A stretch of DNA of 64,000 nt from Litchfieldia stipae (GCF_014837155.1 NZ_JACYHA010000005.1:248001-312000), one strand, 5' to 3'. Positions 10,675 through 19,415 are shown, counted from the stretch's first letter. The notes: generated by a model not told the origin, from the letters alone. Made by a program: numbers and translations.

Positions 10675-12259
10675 TGACTCTCCCTACTTTCGATGAGTTA
10701 AGAATTTGATTACGGTATTCAGTCGGAGTCGTTCCCTCCATTTTTTCAAATTGTGTCACAAAATAATCTGTACTTCCAAACCCAACCTCTTCAGCAATTT
10801 CATATACTCTTTTATTCGTTTGGCGAAGAAGCTTTCTCGCTTCAGTAAGTCGCAAGTTAAGTACATATTCTTTAAAGTACATCCCGTATGTCTTTTTAAA
10901 CAGCTGCCCCATATAGACTGGATTCATAAAGAAGGTATTGGCAATCGACTTAAGACTAATATTCTCGCGATAATTTGCTTCAATATAAGCCTTCACTTTA
11001 TAAATATCTCCCTTTGAATTTTCTTTTCGATGCTTAATGATTAATTCTGCCGCTTCAATCATAAAGTGTTTAAATTTCTTTTTTAATTGAGGGATGGACC
11101 AATTAAATGATTTCCAATCAATCATTTCATCAAGTAATTGCAGTGACGCAATGTCCCCATCAATGTCTTTGATTTTTCCAATAACACAATGAATACAACG
11201 ATTAATGGATGTACTAACTGCTTCTGGAGCAAAGGCCTTTGCTTTGAAATCGTGAAAGATCTCATCAATAATGGTACAAAATTTCTCTGGTTGGTTCTCT
11301 TCTAACTGCTCCATTAATTGGTTAAACAAAGCAACATCTAATTCCGCATAATTGAGGTTAATCCCTTCAACCTCATGATAAAAAATAGGATTCTTTACTG
11401 GTTGCATATATTTATAACGCATGGCCTCATTCGCAGTGCAAAATGCTGTCTTTAATTCAGTTATTTGCAGAATCTCCTTGCCGATATAAATGGAAATCTC
11501 CTCATCTGTTGCCTCTTGAATAGCCTTGAATAGATTTTCAACTAACAAAGAAATTTGATTTCTATAGGGTTTTAGATCATTAGTGTTAATAAAAGTCCCA
11601 AACACCCCTGTTTTTATTTCATATAGGAAAACATGATAGTTTGTTCGACAAACAAACTTAGTGACTTCACCTAAGATTTGTTTTATTTGTTCTGTATGGG
11701 TAGTGTCTTTTGTCACACCATTCACTTCCATAATCAAATACCAATGAGATGATGGTGTTTGGCTCATACGCAGAATAGTTTGTAGGGCTGGTGTGAATAT
11801 CGGTTGACTTTGATCACATAAGACTTGTTGAAACAACGATTCTAGTGCCATTTGCTTCTGAAGTTCAGATTCTTGCTTTTCTTCTGTCATAGAAGCAGCT
11901 AATCTAAGTAATGTTACTTCTAACTCATCCTTGTCGATTGGTTTCAGAATAAAATCACTTACTCCAAACCGAAGCGCTTGTTGTGCATATTTGAAATCAT
12001 TATATCCACTAACAATAACGAATTTAGGAGTTATTTCATTTGATTGGCTAACATTCTGAATTAATTCCAAGCCGTCCGTAACTGGCATTCTAATATCTGT
12101 AATGACTAAATCCGGCTGACAATCCATAATCACTTGAAGCGCATCCTCACCATTTCCAGCCTCTGCTATAACTTCATAGCCACACCCGTCCCAATCGATT
12201 AAACTCATTAACCCTTTTCGAACAAATTGCTCATCATCTACTAACAAAACCTTGTACAT
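10658..12259 (-). CDS. YesN-type response regulator with AraC DNA-binding domain
   Basis: A 533-residue regulator: a receiver domain with Asp55 in VITDIRMP as phosphoacceptor, a long linker domain, and a C-terminal AraC-type double HTH from about residue 430. It pairs with the YesM-type kinase encoded 3' of it and probably activates the transporter and glycoside hydrolase genes when oligomers are present. It is the first gene of the minus-strand locus. A candidate sigma-A promoter and a full cre match lie upstream, so its own expression is probably catabolite-repressed. Confidence 0.93.
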   Translation of the reverse strand: MYKVLLVDDEQFVRKGLMSLIDWDGCGYEVIAEAGNGEDALQVIMDCQPDLVITDIRMPVTDGLELIQNVSQSNEITPKFVIVSGYNDFKYAQQALRFGVSDFILKPIDKDELEVTLLRLAASMTEEKQESELQKQMALESLFQQVLCDQSQPIFTPALQTILRMSQTPSSHWYLIMEVNGVTKDTTHTEQIKQILGEVTKFVCRTNYHVFLYEIKTGVFGTFINTNDLKPYRNQISLLVENLFKAIQEATDEEISIYIGKEILQITELKTAFCTANEAMRYKYMQPVKNPIFYHEVEGINLNYAELDVALFNQLMEQLEENQPEKFCTIIDEIFHDFKAKAFAPEAVSTSINRCIHCVIGKIKDIDGDIASLQLLDEMIDWKSFNWSIPQLKKKFKHFMIEAAELIIKHRKENSKGDIYKVKAYIEANYRENISLKSIANTFFMNPVYMGQLFKKTYGMYFKEYVLNLRLTEARKLLRQTNKRVYEIAEEVGFGSTDYFVTQFEKMEGTTPTEYRNQILNSSKVGRVIEEIL

Positions 12260-12294
12260 TCTTTATTTCCCCCCTCTTAAAATAACACCGCATA

Positions 12295-12310
12295 TTGAAA
12301 GCGTTACCAA
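12295..12310 (-). promoter_or_regulatory. cre site (CcpA) upstream of the two-component genes
   Basis: TTGAAAGCGTTACCAA read on the plus strand satisfies every position of the Bacillus cre consensus WTGNAANCGNWNNCAW. It lies 36 bases before the response-regulator ATG and downstream of the proposed promoter, a roadblock position. CcpA binding is inferred from this match and the sugar-utilisation context. Confidence 0.65.
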
Positions 12311-12388
12311 TGAATCTCATTAAAAAATGCGAAAAGAAATAAATATTTTAGTGTATGTACTTAATATAATGATAGTGTATATACATCC

Positions 12389-12416
12389 ATTCTAGCAGAA
12401 TTTTCAATAATCTCAA
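12389..12416 (-). promoter_or_regulatory. Candidate sigma-A promoter of the xylan locus
   Basis: On the minus strand TTGAGA and TAGAAT are separated by 16 bases, 130 bases before the response-regulator start. This would leave a leader of about 120 nucleotides carrying the cre site. It is a pattern match only. Confidence 0.4.
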
Positions 12417-12443
12417 TATCGTCTTTTCTATTTCAAACGATAA

Positions 12444-12472
12444 TTGACAAGTAAACTACTATTTCTCATAAT
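12444..12472 (+). promoter_or_regulatory. Sigma-A promoter of yfkAB
   Basis: A consensus TTGACA box and CATAAT box are 17 bases apart, and the CATAAT ends 36 bases before the ATG at 12509. Spacing and match are close to ideal for vegetative sigma-A. Confidence 0.7.
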
Positions 12473-12508
12473 AATGACTTGGCCTACTTATTTAAAAGGA
12501 GATTTCTA

Positions 12509-13639
12509 ATGACAACAACCAAAGGTTTAAAACCTATTCATCCATTATATGACCCATGGGAAGCTTATTTAGATATGGAGGAATATCAAAAGCTAACCTT
12601 AACAAATATTGAATTTACGACCACAACACTATGTAATATGAGATGTGAACACTGTGCAGTCGGCTATACCCTCCAAACGAAAGATCCAACTGCTCTACCG
12701 ATCGAGCTTATTCTAAAAAGATTGGACGAAATTCCTACTCTTCGCACCTTAAGCATCACAGGTGGCGAACCAATGCTTTCACTTAAATCTGTTAATTCAT
12801 ACGTGATACCTATTTTGAAATATGCCCATGAACGTGGAATCCGAACACAAATCAATTCAAATCTTACCTTAGACCTTTCACGTTATGAAAAAATCATTCC
12901 ATACCTCGATGTTTTGCACATCTCTCATAACTGGGGCACGATAGATGATTTTGTAGAAGGTGGATTTGAAATGATGGAGAGAAAGCCATCCTATGATCAG
13001 CGTGTTACCTATTTTGAGCGAATGATTGAGAATGCAAAAAGCTTGAGCAATGCTGGAATCCTTGTCTCTGCTGAAACGATGTTAAATAAACGAACACTTC
13101 CTTATATGAAGGAAATCCATGAGCAAATCACTGGCGAAATGCAATGTGCAAGACACGAGGTGCACCCAATGTACCCAAGCGATTTCGCAAGTAAGCTTGA
13201 GACTCTTTCTCTTACTGAAATCAGGCAAGCGATTCATCATCTCCTAGATATTCGAGATGAAAACACCTGGATGCTATTTGGAACTCTTCCCTTCTACTCA
13301 TGTAGTTCAAATGAAGAAGATCTCAAGTTATTGAAAAGACTATATTCAAGTAAAAATGTCACAGTCAGAAATGATCCAGATGGTCGTTCAAGATTAAATG
13401 TAAATATATTCACTGGTGAAATCATCGTTACTGACTTTGGTGATGCGCCTGCACTTGGGAATATTAAGGACACCACATTACAGCATGCCTTTGACAATTG
13501 GAATCGTTCTAAGCTTGCCCAATCTATCAATTGTCATTGTCCTGCGGTAAAGTGCCTAGGTCCAAACCTTCTAGTGAAGGATGCTTACTACAAAGACATT
13601 AATTTTACAAAAATGAAAGCTAATGCTTCATTTTCTTAA
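12509..13639 (+). CDS. yfkAB: Radical SAM protein YfkAB
   Basis: A 376-residue radical SAM enzyme very similar to Bacillus YfkAB. The cluster-binding CxxxCxxC is Cys42, Cys46, Cys49 in LCNMRCEHCA. A second cysteine motif, CxCxxxxC, appears near the C terminus in NCHCPAVKC and probably holds an auxiliary Fe-S cluster, as in SPASM-like proteins. The start is ATG 12509, with AAAAGGAGA six bases upstream; an in-frame ATG thirty bases earlier has no RBS. It is monocistronic, with its own promoter and terminator. The substrate of YfkAB is unknown to me. Confidence 0.92.
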   Translation: MTTTKGLKPIHPLYDPWEAYLDMEEYQKLTLTNIEFTTTTLCNMRCEHCAVGYTLQTKDPTALPIELILKRLDEIPTLRTLSITGGEPMLSLKSVNSYVIPILKYAHERGIRTQINSNLTLDLSRYEKIIPYLDVLHISHNWGTIDDFVEGGFEMMERKPSYDQRVTYFERMIENAKSLSNAGILVSAETMLNKRTLPYMKEIHEQITGEMQCARHEVHPMYPSDFASKLETLSLTEIRQAIHHLLDIRDENTWMLFGTLPFYSCSSNEEDLKLLKRLYSSKNVTVRNDPDGRSRLNVNIFTGEIIVTDFGDAPALGNIKDTTLQHAFDNWNRSKLAQSINCHCPAVKCLGPNLLVKDAYYKDINFTKMKANASFS

Positions 13640-13645
13640 TCCACG

Positions 13646-13683
13646 AAAGGATTCACTAGCACTTGCGGTGAATCCTTTTCTTC
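13646..13683 (+). terminator. Rho-independent terminator of yfkAB
   Basis: An 11-bp stem (aaaggattcac / gtgaatccttt) with an 11-base loop ends in tttcttc. It begins six bases after the yfkAB stop. Confidence 0.8.
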
Positions 13684-13925
13684 ATTTAGAATACAATTAT
13701 TATTTAAATTTTTAAAAATCTCCAAATTTTTAATTAAATGCACCATTGTTACCGTTTTCTCTTTGTTTTTCTCAAGTTTGCACGCTCTTTCACGATTTTA
13801 AATATTTCGGGTGATGAAGTATATTATTGGTAACATCTGATGTGATGAAAACTAACGAGCCAATTTCATTCATTGCCTTAGAAACAATTTCTTCACAAAA
13901 CTACACATAGAAAGGCTAAGGCTCA

Positions 13926-15101
13926 ATGTCAAAAAAATCATTTTACCTATTAGCATTTATCATGTTTTTATCTATGACTGGCTATGGGGTGGTCCTTCCT
14001 GCTTTACCTTATTTAGCGGATGAACTAGGGCTTAGCTCCTTTCAAATGGGGAGCTTGATTACGGGATGGGCGTTCACTCAATTTCTAGTTGTTCCCTTCT
14101 GGGGGAGATTAGCTGACAAATGGGGGCGAAAGCCAGTCTTAATTTTTGGATTAGTCGGGTTTGGATTAGCATTCTTACTATTGTTATTTGCAAAGTCCTA
14201 TCTTCACCTATTACTAATTCGCATGATTGGCGCTTTTCTTTCATCAGGAACGCAACCCGCTGCACTGGCATTCGTTTCAGATTCATTTGAGAAGAAAGAA
14301 CGTAGTCAAGCGATTGCCAAAATGGCTGCAGCCAATGCACTTGGATTTTTGTGCGGGCCAGCAGTTGGAGCCTTATTTTCACCATTGGGGATAAATGTAC
14401 CTTTCATTGTAGCTGGGACACTCAGTCTTGTTACAATCCCATTAGTATTGATTTATTTAAAAGAACCACAACAAAAAACATCATCAAAAGAATTACCTTC
14501 ATTTACACAGTCTTTAAAGGTCATGATCACACCAAGATTCCGCGAATTATTTTTTATCACCTTCGGATTAGCTGTTGCAGCGTCAAGTCTATTTTCGATG
14601 TTAGGCTATTTTCTCATCGAACGATTTGATGCATTAGCAAGTGAAACAGGGATTGCCTTCAGTGTTCAATCAGGAGCGGCAGTCGTCATTCAACTATTTA
14701 TTATCGGATACCTGTATCAAAAATATCGTGATACTCATATTGCAAAAACAGGCTTTCTCTTTGAAGCTGCTGGATTCTTACTCATTGTTGTCTCTTTTTC
14801 ATTTACGCTTACCTTGATTGGTTGTGCTCTCATTGGCATCGGTCAGGCACTCTCACGTCCAACCCTCCTATCCTTGCTATCTAGGCAGGATCAAATTGGT
14901 CAAGGAACTGTCATGGGACTGCAGCAATCGATGGATAGCTTAGGAAGAACCGTCGGCCCATTGGTCGCAGGAGCCCTATTTATGCTCCATGAAGCCGCAC
15001 CATTTATTAGCGCACTACTCGTCTGCTTGGTCATGCTACTGACATTCTCCCTCTACTTCAAAGACCAACCAGCCAAGAAAGTACAAAATCATTATTTATA
15101 A
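13926..15101 (+). CDS. MFS drug-efflux transporter (DHA1-like)
   Basis: A 391-residue, 12-TM major facilitator protein. Motif A is visible in GRLADKWGRKPV between TM2 and TM3, and the antiporter motif C in LGFLCGPAVGAL in TM5, which points to a drug:H+ antiporter of the DHA1 group (Bmr/NorA/TetA-like). It stands alone, about 290 bases after yfkAB, with only a weak AAAGG-type RBS. No regulator gene is adjacent. The real substrate cannot be told from sequence. A palindromic repeat element follows it. Confidence 0.85.
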   Translation: MSKKSFYLLAFIMFLSMTGYGVVLPALPYLADELGLSSFQMGSLITGWAFTQFLVVPFWGRLADKWGRKPVLIFGLVGFGLAFLLLLFAKSYLHLLLIRMIGAFLSSGTQPAALAFVSDSFEKKERSQAIAKMAAANALGFLCGPAVGALFSPLGINVPFIVAGTLSLVTIPLVLIYLKEPQQKTSSKELPSFTQSLKVMITPRFRELFFITFGLAVAASSLFSMLGYFLIERFDALASETGIAFSVQSGAAVVIQLFIIGYLYQKYRDTHIAKTGFLFEAAGFLLIVVSFSFTLTLIGCALIGIGQALSRPTLLSLLSRQDQIGQGTVMGLQQSMDSLGRTVGPLVAGALFMLHEAAPFISALLVCLVMLLTFSLYFKDQPAKKVQNHYL

Positions 15102-15147
15102 AAGGCTATTTATATAAATTAAGTTTGTTGTTCTTCACTAGCATCTA

Positions 15148-15266
15148 GCAGCATGAATACACGGAGACTCCCGGGGGATTAGTGGCCAGAGTGAGACTCC
15201 GCAGGAGCATAGCGACGAGGCGGCTCACTTAGCCACCCCACAGGACGCGGAGTGTATTCATACTGC
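15148..15266. repeat. Long intergenic palindrome, about 119 bp
   Basis: Fifteen-base terminal arms (gcagcatgaatacac against its complement with one wobble) enclose GC-rich subpalindromes including gagactcc, gcaggagc and ggacgcgg. It is closely related to 25617-25734 and to the shortened copy at 166-214. Its GC content stands out from the AT-rich surroundings. It lies between two plus-strand genes and could act as a transcript-ending or stabilising structure. Confidence 0.85.
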
Positions 15267-15330
15267 GGGGTAAAGAGCAAAAATTTATAAATATAGCCTT
15301 ATAAAACATAAAGGTATAGGATGGTGTGAT

Positions 15331-16548
15331 ATGAATAACAAACCGTTTACTTATTCAAAAAGATTTCCACAAATTGCAGAAATCGGAACAGCCTTCGCAT
15401 CAAATAAAATTAAGGCGATTCCACTTTCATTCGGCTTTCCTGCACCTGAATCGTTCCCGCTTCCAACCATTTCAGAAGCAGCCGTGACAGCATTGGCAAC
15501 CCAAGGACCAGAATCTCTCCAATACACAGGCGGAACGGGCCCTGCAAAAGTCGTTGAATGGGTTACAGCACGCTCCAAACTCCGTTCCATCGAAATAGAT
15601 AAATCAGAGATCATCATCACAACAGGTTCGATGCAAGCGATTGACTTAGCTGTAAGAACATTAACAGACCCAGGAGATCAAGTATGGATTGAAGCCCCTT
15701 CATTCTTTGGTGCCATCCGGATTTTTAAGTTAGCAGAAGTTGAGCTATCCTCTTTCCCCATTGATGAAGATGGTGTAAGAGTCGATTTGATCGAAGAAGC
15801 ATTACTGCATGCAAGAGAAAATCAACTCCCACTTCCAAAAATGCTTTATATTATGCCTAATTATCATAATCCAGGGGGAATCAACCTTTCTTTAGAACGA
15901 CGGAAAAAGCTGGCTGAGCTAGCACATGAATATAACTTTTTCATTTTAGAAGATGATGCGTATGTCGAATTAACCTTTACAAATGAATTTCTGCCTGCCA
16001 TTTACTCATTTGCACCAGAACGGGTCATCTATTTGAGTACATTCTCAAAAATTATTGCTCCTGGAGTAAGAGTTGGCTGGGCAATTGCCTGTCAAGAAGT
16101 CATCACGAAGATGCGAATGCTAAAGGTTGACGGTCAGACGAGCGTATTCGTTCAAGAAATCATTCATCAAATCCTAGACAACTTGAATTTCGAAGATCAT
16201 CTTGCTGATATCAATTCGTTATATGCGTCTAGAAAAAATGCGATGGTTGATGCAATCAATGATTTCTTTGCGGATGATGTATCGTTTGCGGTTCCAGAAG
16301 GAGGATTCTTCCTATGGCTCACCTTCCCTCTCGGAACAGATACAAGCACCTTATTGGAAAAATCATTAGAAGCTGGTGTGAATTATATTCCTGGCAGACA
16401 CTTCTATCTTCATGAGGAGGGTTATAATCAATTACGGTTATGCTTCACGTTCTGTGATGAAGTAACCATTCGAGAGGCAATTAGCAAACTTGCTACAACA
16501 TATTATCAGCTTCAACATCAGCCTGAAGAATTGAAGGAGGTTCTGTAA
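15331..16548 (+). CDS. PLP-dependent class I/II aminotransferase
   Basis: A 405-residue fold-type I aminotransferase of the 2-aminoadipate/MocR-catalytic-domain type. Lys240 in STFSKIIAPG is the expected PLP Schiff-base lysine, Asp208 in LEDDAY contacts the pyridine nitrogen, and NYHNPGG is the cofactor/substrate segment. It lacks the N-terminal GntR domain of MocR regulators. Its stop overlaps the start of the next gene by one base (TAATG), so the aminotransferase and the 2-hydroxyacid dehydrogenase are coupled, suggesting interconversion of an amino acid, a 2-oxoacid and a D-2-hydroxyacid. The specific substrate is unknown. Confidence 0.88.
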   Translation: MNNKPFTYSKRFPQIAEIGTAFASNKIKAIPLSFGFPAPESFPLPTISEAAVTALATQGPESLQYTGGTGPAKVVEWVTARSKLRSIEIDKSEIIITTGSMQAIDLAVRTLTDPGDQVWIEAPSFFGAIRIFKLAEVELSSFPIDEDGVRVDLIEEALLHARENQLPLPKMLYIMPNYHNPGGINLSLERRKKLAELAHEYNFFILEDDAYVELTFTNEFLPAIYSFAPERVIYLSTFSKIIAPGVRVGWAIACQEVITKMRMLKVDGQTSVFVQEIIHQILDNLNFEDHLADINSLYASRKNAMVDAINDFFADDVSFAVPEGGFFLWLTFPLGTDTSTLLEKSLEAGVNYIPGRHFYLHEEGYNQLRLCFTFCDEVTIREAISKLATTYYQLQHQPEELKEVL

Positions 16549-17549
16549 TGACCTCTGATATTACCGCCCGTCCTAAGAAAACAAAGCCCTATGTATATGT
16601 AAGATATAATATCCCTGAAAAGTATCAGCTAAAAATGAAAGAAATATGTGAAGAAGTCATTGTCGAGCCATGGGTATATGGAACTCCTGAACCCACACCT
16701 TCCATTGACCTTACGAAGGTAAATGTCATTGCAACACTTGGTATCCAGGATTCACTGAACATCCTTAGTGACACACCGAATGTGAAATGGGTTCAATCCT
16801 TAAGTGTCGGGATAGAAGCGATGTTTCATGAAGAGGTTCGCAACAGTGATTTAGTTATTACCAATGTGAAAGGCTGTACATCCATTCCTATTGCAGAGCA
16901 CACAATCGCGATGATTACCGCATTTAGCCGCGGTGTACCTACAATGATTCGCAACCAAGGGAGTAAGACATGGCATCGGATTCAGGTACTCGACTTAGAG
17001 AATGCAACCGTTGGGATCATTGGATATGGTGGAATCGGCCAAGAAATTGCAAAGCGTTGCAAGGCGTTAGGGATGAATGTCATTGGCTGTCGTAAGCATC
17101 CTGGAAAAAGCAGTGATGTCGATCCAGCAGATCAGATAGTTGGGTTGAACTTAGTAGATGAGGTCCTTGCTCAATCTGATTTCTTAATTCTTACTCTTCC
17201 ATCTACTGATGAAACATTACGTTTTATGGATCGCGAGAAATTTTCTAAGATGAAAAAAGGCAGTTATTTTATCAATATTGGACGTGGAAATACGATTATT
17301 GAGGATGAGCTCCTACAAGTATTGCAAAATGGTCACTTATCTGGTGCAGCATTAGATGTGTTTGATGTTGAACCATTGCCACAAGATCATCCTTTTTGGA
17401 CTCAGGAAAATGTCATTATTTCCCCTCATAATGCTTTTTACTCACCAAAGACGATGGACCGTTATATGGATTTATTTATCGAGAATCTCAAGCGGTATGC
17501 TAATCATGAGCCTCTTTTAAATATTGTTGATAAAGAGCTTGGGTATTAG
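16548..17549 (+). CDS. D-2-hydroxyacid dehydrogenase (NAD-dependent)
   Basis: A 333-residue member of the D-isomer-specific 2-hydroxyacid dehydrogenases. The Rossmann motif GIIGYGGIGQEI is at about residues 157-167. The catalytic triad is Arg246 (NIGRGN), Glu275 (FDVEPLP) and His294 (SPHNAF). It reduces a 2-oxoacid or oxidises a D-2-hydroxyacid in the cytoplasm. It is translationally coupled to the aminotransferase upstream and closes a two-gene operon with a clear terminator. A second, only distantly similar, family member lies at 43556-44542. Confidence 0.88.
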   Translation: MTSDITARPKKTKPYVYVRYNIPEKYQLKMKEICEEVIVEPWVYGTPEPTPSIDLTKVNVIATLGIQDSLNILSDTPNVKWVQSLSVGIEAMFHEEVRNSDLVITNVKGCTSIPIAEHTIAMITAFSRGVPTMIRNQGSKTWHRIQVLDLENATVGIIGYGGIGQEIAKRCKALGMNVIGCRKHPGKSSDVDPADQIVGLNLVDEVLAQSDFLILTLPSTDETLRFMDREKFSKMKKGSYFINIGRGNTIIEDELLQVLQNGHLSGAALDVFDVEPLPQDHPFWTQENVIISPHNAFYSPKTMDRYMDLFIENLKRYANHEPLLNIVDKELGY

Positions 17550-17558
17550 GTTATTAAG

Positions 17559-17590
17559 AAGAGGAGTCACTATTTTGTGACTCCTCTTTT
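17559..17590 (+). terminator. Rho-independent terminator
   Basis: A stem of aagaggagtcac with gtgactcctctt closes on a small loop and ends in tttt, ten bases after the dehydrogenase stop. Confidence 0.85.
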
Positions 17591-17616
17591 GCTAGGTGAT
17601 TTCATATTATTAAGTT

Positions 17617-18036
17617 CTACTTTCTTTTTAAGACTTTAATGGCAGGATTTGTTTCTTGTAATGCCGCTATGAAGTGATCTCGATTTTGAGGCGAGATGAA
17701 GATCCTATCCACTACCATCCCACTTTGATAGTTAATTTCCAGTCTATCAAGAGATAAAGCAGGGCTTGATAACGGATTAAATGTCGGTCTGACTGATATA
17801 ATTGAATTAATCGGGATACTTCGGTGGATGAAGGCTGCCCTAACGTGAAGTACTCCTTTCTCAATCGTATAAGCAGTAGAAATAAGCAACCAAATGATAA
17901 GTCCAGCAATCGCGATTAGAATAACTCCATGATAAGCCCCATTGATGATTTCAGTTAAAGCGAGATACAGCATATGTAGAGTAATAATAATTAAAAATGG
18001 AAAGAAAATTATTCCTTTTTTTGATTTAAATCTCAA
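17617..18036 (-). CDS. Small membrane protein with bacterial PH-like domain
   Basis: The best start is TTG 18036, which has GGGGAGGG six bases upstream and gives a 139-residue product beginning near RFKSKKG. A longer in-frame ATG at 18135 adds 33 residues without RBS. Two hydrophobic segments near residues 11-30 and 38-55 are followed by a beta-rich C-terminal part (TIEKGVLHVRAAFIHRSIPI) that resembles the bacterial PH-like domains of Bacillus YdbS/YdbT-type and short stress proteins. It is convergent with the dehydrogenase gene. Function is unknown. Confidence 0.7.
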   Translation of the reverse strand: MRFKSKKGIIFFPFLIIITLHMLYLALTEIINGAYHGVILIAIAGLIIWLLISTAYTIEKGVLHVRAAFIHRSIPINSIISVRPTFNPLSSPALSLDRLEINYQSGMVVDRIFISPQNRDHFIAALQETNPAIKVLKRK

Positions 18037-18170
18037 GCTATTCCCTCCCCAAAACAATGATTTGAGTAATTGAAGAATACCATATATTTTGAACTCAGGT
18101 GAAGTTTGATGAATACTTCCTGTTGGTTTTATCAAAAATAAAGGTAAAGAAGGCAGAGGTGATAGTTGCT

Positions 18171-18347
18171 TTGAATCAAAGAAGACTTAGAAAAGCAAAG
18201 GAAAGAGACCATTGTCCAGAATGCCGCGGGAGAGGGTTTCACGCGTTTGCAGGCAGTGATTTCTTCGTTTCTGATCCTGCGAATTGCTACGCCTGTAACG
18301 GAAGTGGATTATATGACATCTGGCAAAAACGAAACCCTTTGAGCTAA
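18171..18347 (+). CDS. Small zinc-finger-like protein with two CxxCxGxG motifs
   Basis: A 58-residue protein with CPECRGRG and CYACNGSG, the DnaJ-type zinc-binding pattern split by about 20 residues. Similar small Bacillus proteins exist, often mislabelled as methionine aminopeptidase. I choose TTG 18171 because AGAGGTGAT lies seven bases upstream; an earlier in-frame GTG at 18099 has no RBS. The lysine/arginine-rich N terminus followed by a single zinc module suggests a small nucleic-acid or protein-binding role, but that is a guess. Confidence 0.6.
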   Translation: MNQRRLRKAKERDHCPECRGRGFHAFAGSDFFVSDPANCYACNGSGLYDIWQKRNPLS

Positions 18348-18423
18348 AAATGATAAACAAGCTACACTAAGATCCTCATCTGGATGATGATGGACTATGT
18401 GAGTGTGTTATTTGATTAAGTCC

Positions 18424-18589
18424 GGGCGTTCATCGCCCTTGATGAACGACTTTATCCGTGCGCTCGAGCTCAATTCGGGCGTTCATAAGCTTGATGAACG
18501 ACTTTATCCGTGTTCTCGGACTCCATTCTGGCGTCATAAGCTTGATGAACGACTTTATCCATGTGCTTGGGCTACATTCGGGCGGTCAT
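18424..18589. repeat. Tandem repeat, three copies of about 53 bp
   Basis: Units begin near 18424, 18477 and 18529, with a partial fourth from 18580. Conserved parts are gggcgttcat, ttgatgaacgactttatcc and an attc end. Each unit contains gttcat and atgaac, which can form a small hairpin. An open frame reads through it but the unit is not a multiple of three and no protein family is visible. The period equals that of the large array at 40145-41250. Confidence 0.85.
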
Positions 18590-18659
18590 TCTCTCTTTCC
18601 ATTATAGCTAACGATCTTCATCCCTTCAGAATTCATATTTCTCCTATCATCGGCAGCTT

Positions 18660-19103
18660 TTATTGTTCATAAAACCGCTTTTTCTTCATATCTTCCTCAC
18701 TTAAGAAGTCAATAAATGTTTTTATTGCGATGAATGGTTGGTCTTGAATCCAACGAATGTACTCTTTTTTTCTCACTTCAGTTAAGTATTCACTCTCATT
18801 GATCCGATCAATAATAAACTGGTTACCAAGCCGCTCAATCTCTATATGAAAAAAACGTGTTTCTTTGACTAATGCCATACCAAAGGCACCACATAGCGCT
18901 AAGCCAACAATCATCATGAACGATTGTTCATGAAAAGGATATAAAATCAGATAAGTAAGGTTCGTGAGTGAAATCATTAGTAAGAACATCGAGATCACCA
19001 TATAAATAGAGCTCTTTTTCACAAGAGGTGCTACTCTTTGTTTGAGTTCATCTAGCTCTTTTTGAGCAAATTCAGGTACATCATCAGACATAAATAACTT
19101 CAA
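18660..19103 (-). CDS. DUF5392-like membrane protein (YwnF-like)
   Basis: The start is set at TTG 19103, with AAAGGGGAG six bases upstream, giving 147 residues; the frame stays open to 19220 but those residues have no RBS-supported start. The protein begins KLFMSDDVPEFAQKELDELKQ, has two transmembrane segments at about residues 31-72, and a charged helical C-terminal half. This arrangement resembles the YwnF/DUF5392 family of Bacillus as I recall it. Function is unknown. It is divergent from the xpt operon. Confidence 0.6.
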   Translation of the reverse strand: MKLFMSDDVPEFAQKELDELKQRVAPLVKKSSIYMVISMFLLMISLTNLTYLILYPFHEQSFMMIVGLALCGAFGMALVKETRFFHIEIERLGNQFIIDRINESEYLTEVRKKEYIRWIQDQPFIAIKTFIDFLSEEDMKKKRFYEQ

Positions 19104-19285
19104 ACCCATCTCCCCTTTTTTTATCCACCGAAGGACGTTAATTACTTTATTTATAGTATAAAACTCAGCTGAACATTCAACAAATCTTGTGCTTATTACA
19201 ATCCCCAACCTAAAGTTCACCGAATCATTTCACGAACTAAATTTTACCAATCCGAGATTTTATTCGTTTTTTTCAAAATTAAGGG

Positions 19286-19314
19286 TTCCCTTTATCAGTA
19301 ATATCCGATATAAT
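19286..19314 (+). promoter_or_regulatory. Probable sigma-A promoter of the riboswitch-xpt operon
   Basis: A perfect TATAAT (19309-19314) stands about 27 bases before the aptamer; TTCCCT, 17 bases upstream, is a weak -35 box. Placement immediately before the riboswitch supports it. Confidence 0.55.
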
Positions 19315-19340
19315 CACTCTCATACACAAACTATAGAACA

Positions 19341-19415
19341 TTATCTCGTATAATCTTGGGAATATGGCCCATAAGTTTCTACCAAGTTACCGTAAATGAC
19401 TTGACTACGAGTGAT
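19341..19415 (+). ncRNA. Purine riboswitch aptamer, guanine type
   Basis: The conserved core is readable: P1 ctcgta / tacgag, then tataatcttgggaatatggc, aagtttctacc, ccgtaaatg and gactac. The two loop sequences needed for the loop-loop kiss are present. The base that pairs with the ligand is C in GACTAC, which in this family means guanine or hypoxanthine rather than adenine. A long terminator follows, so ligand binding should switch off xpt and the permease. Confidence 0.93.

Noticed and set aside
18403-18672. An 89-residue open frame across the tandem repeats
   Set aside because: It is made of the repeat units, has no RBS and shows no family resemblance.
19216-19250. Pair of PurR boxes (CCGAA and CGAAC) before the purine operon
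   Set aside because: Only the central bases match the PurBox consensus and the spacing was not convincing, so no PurR site is claimed.
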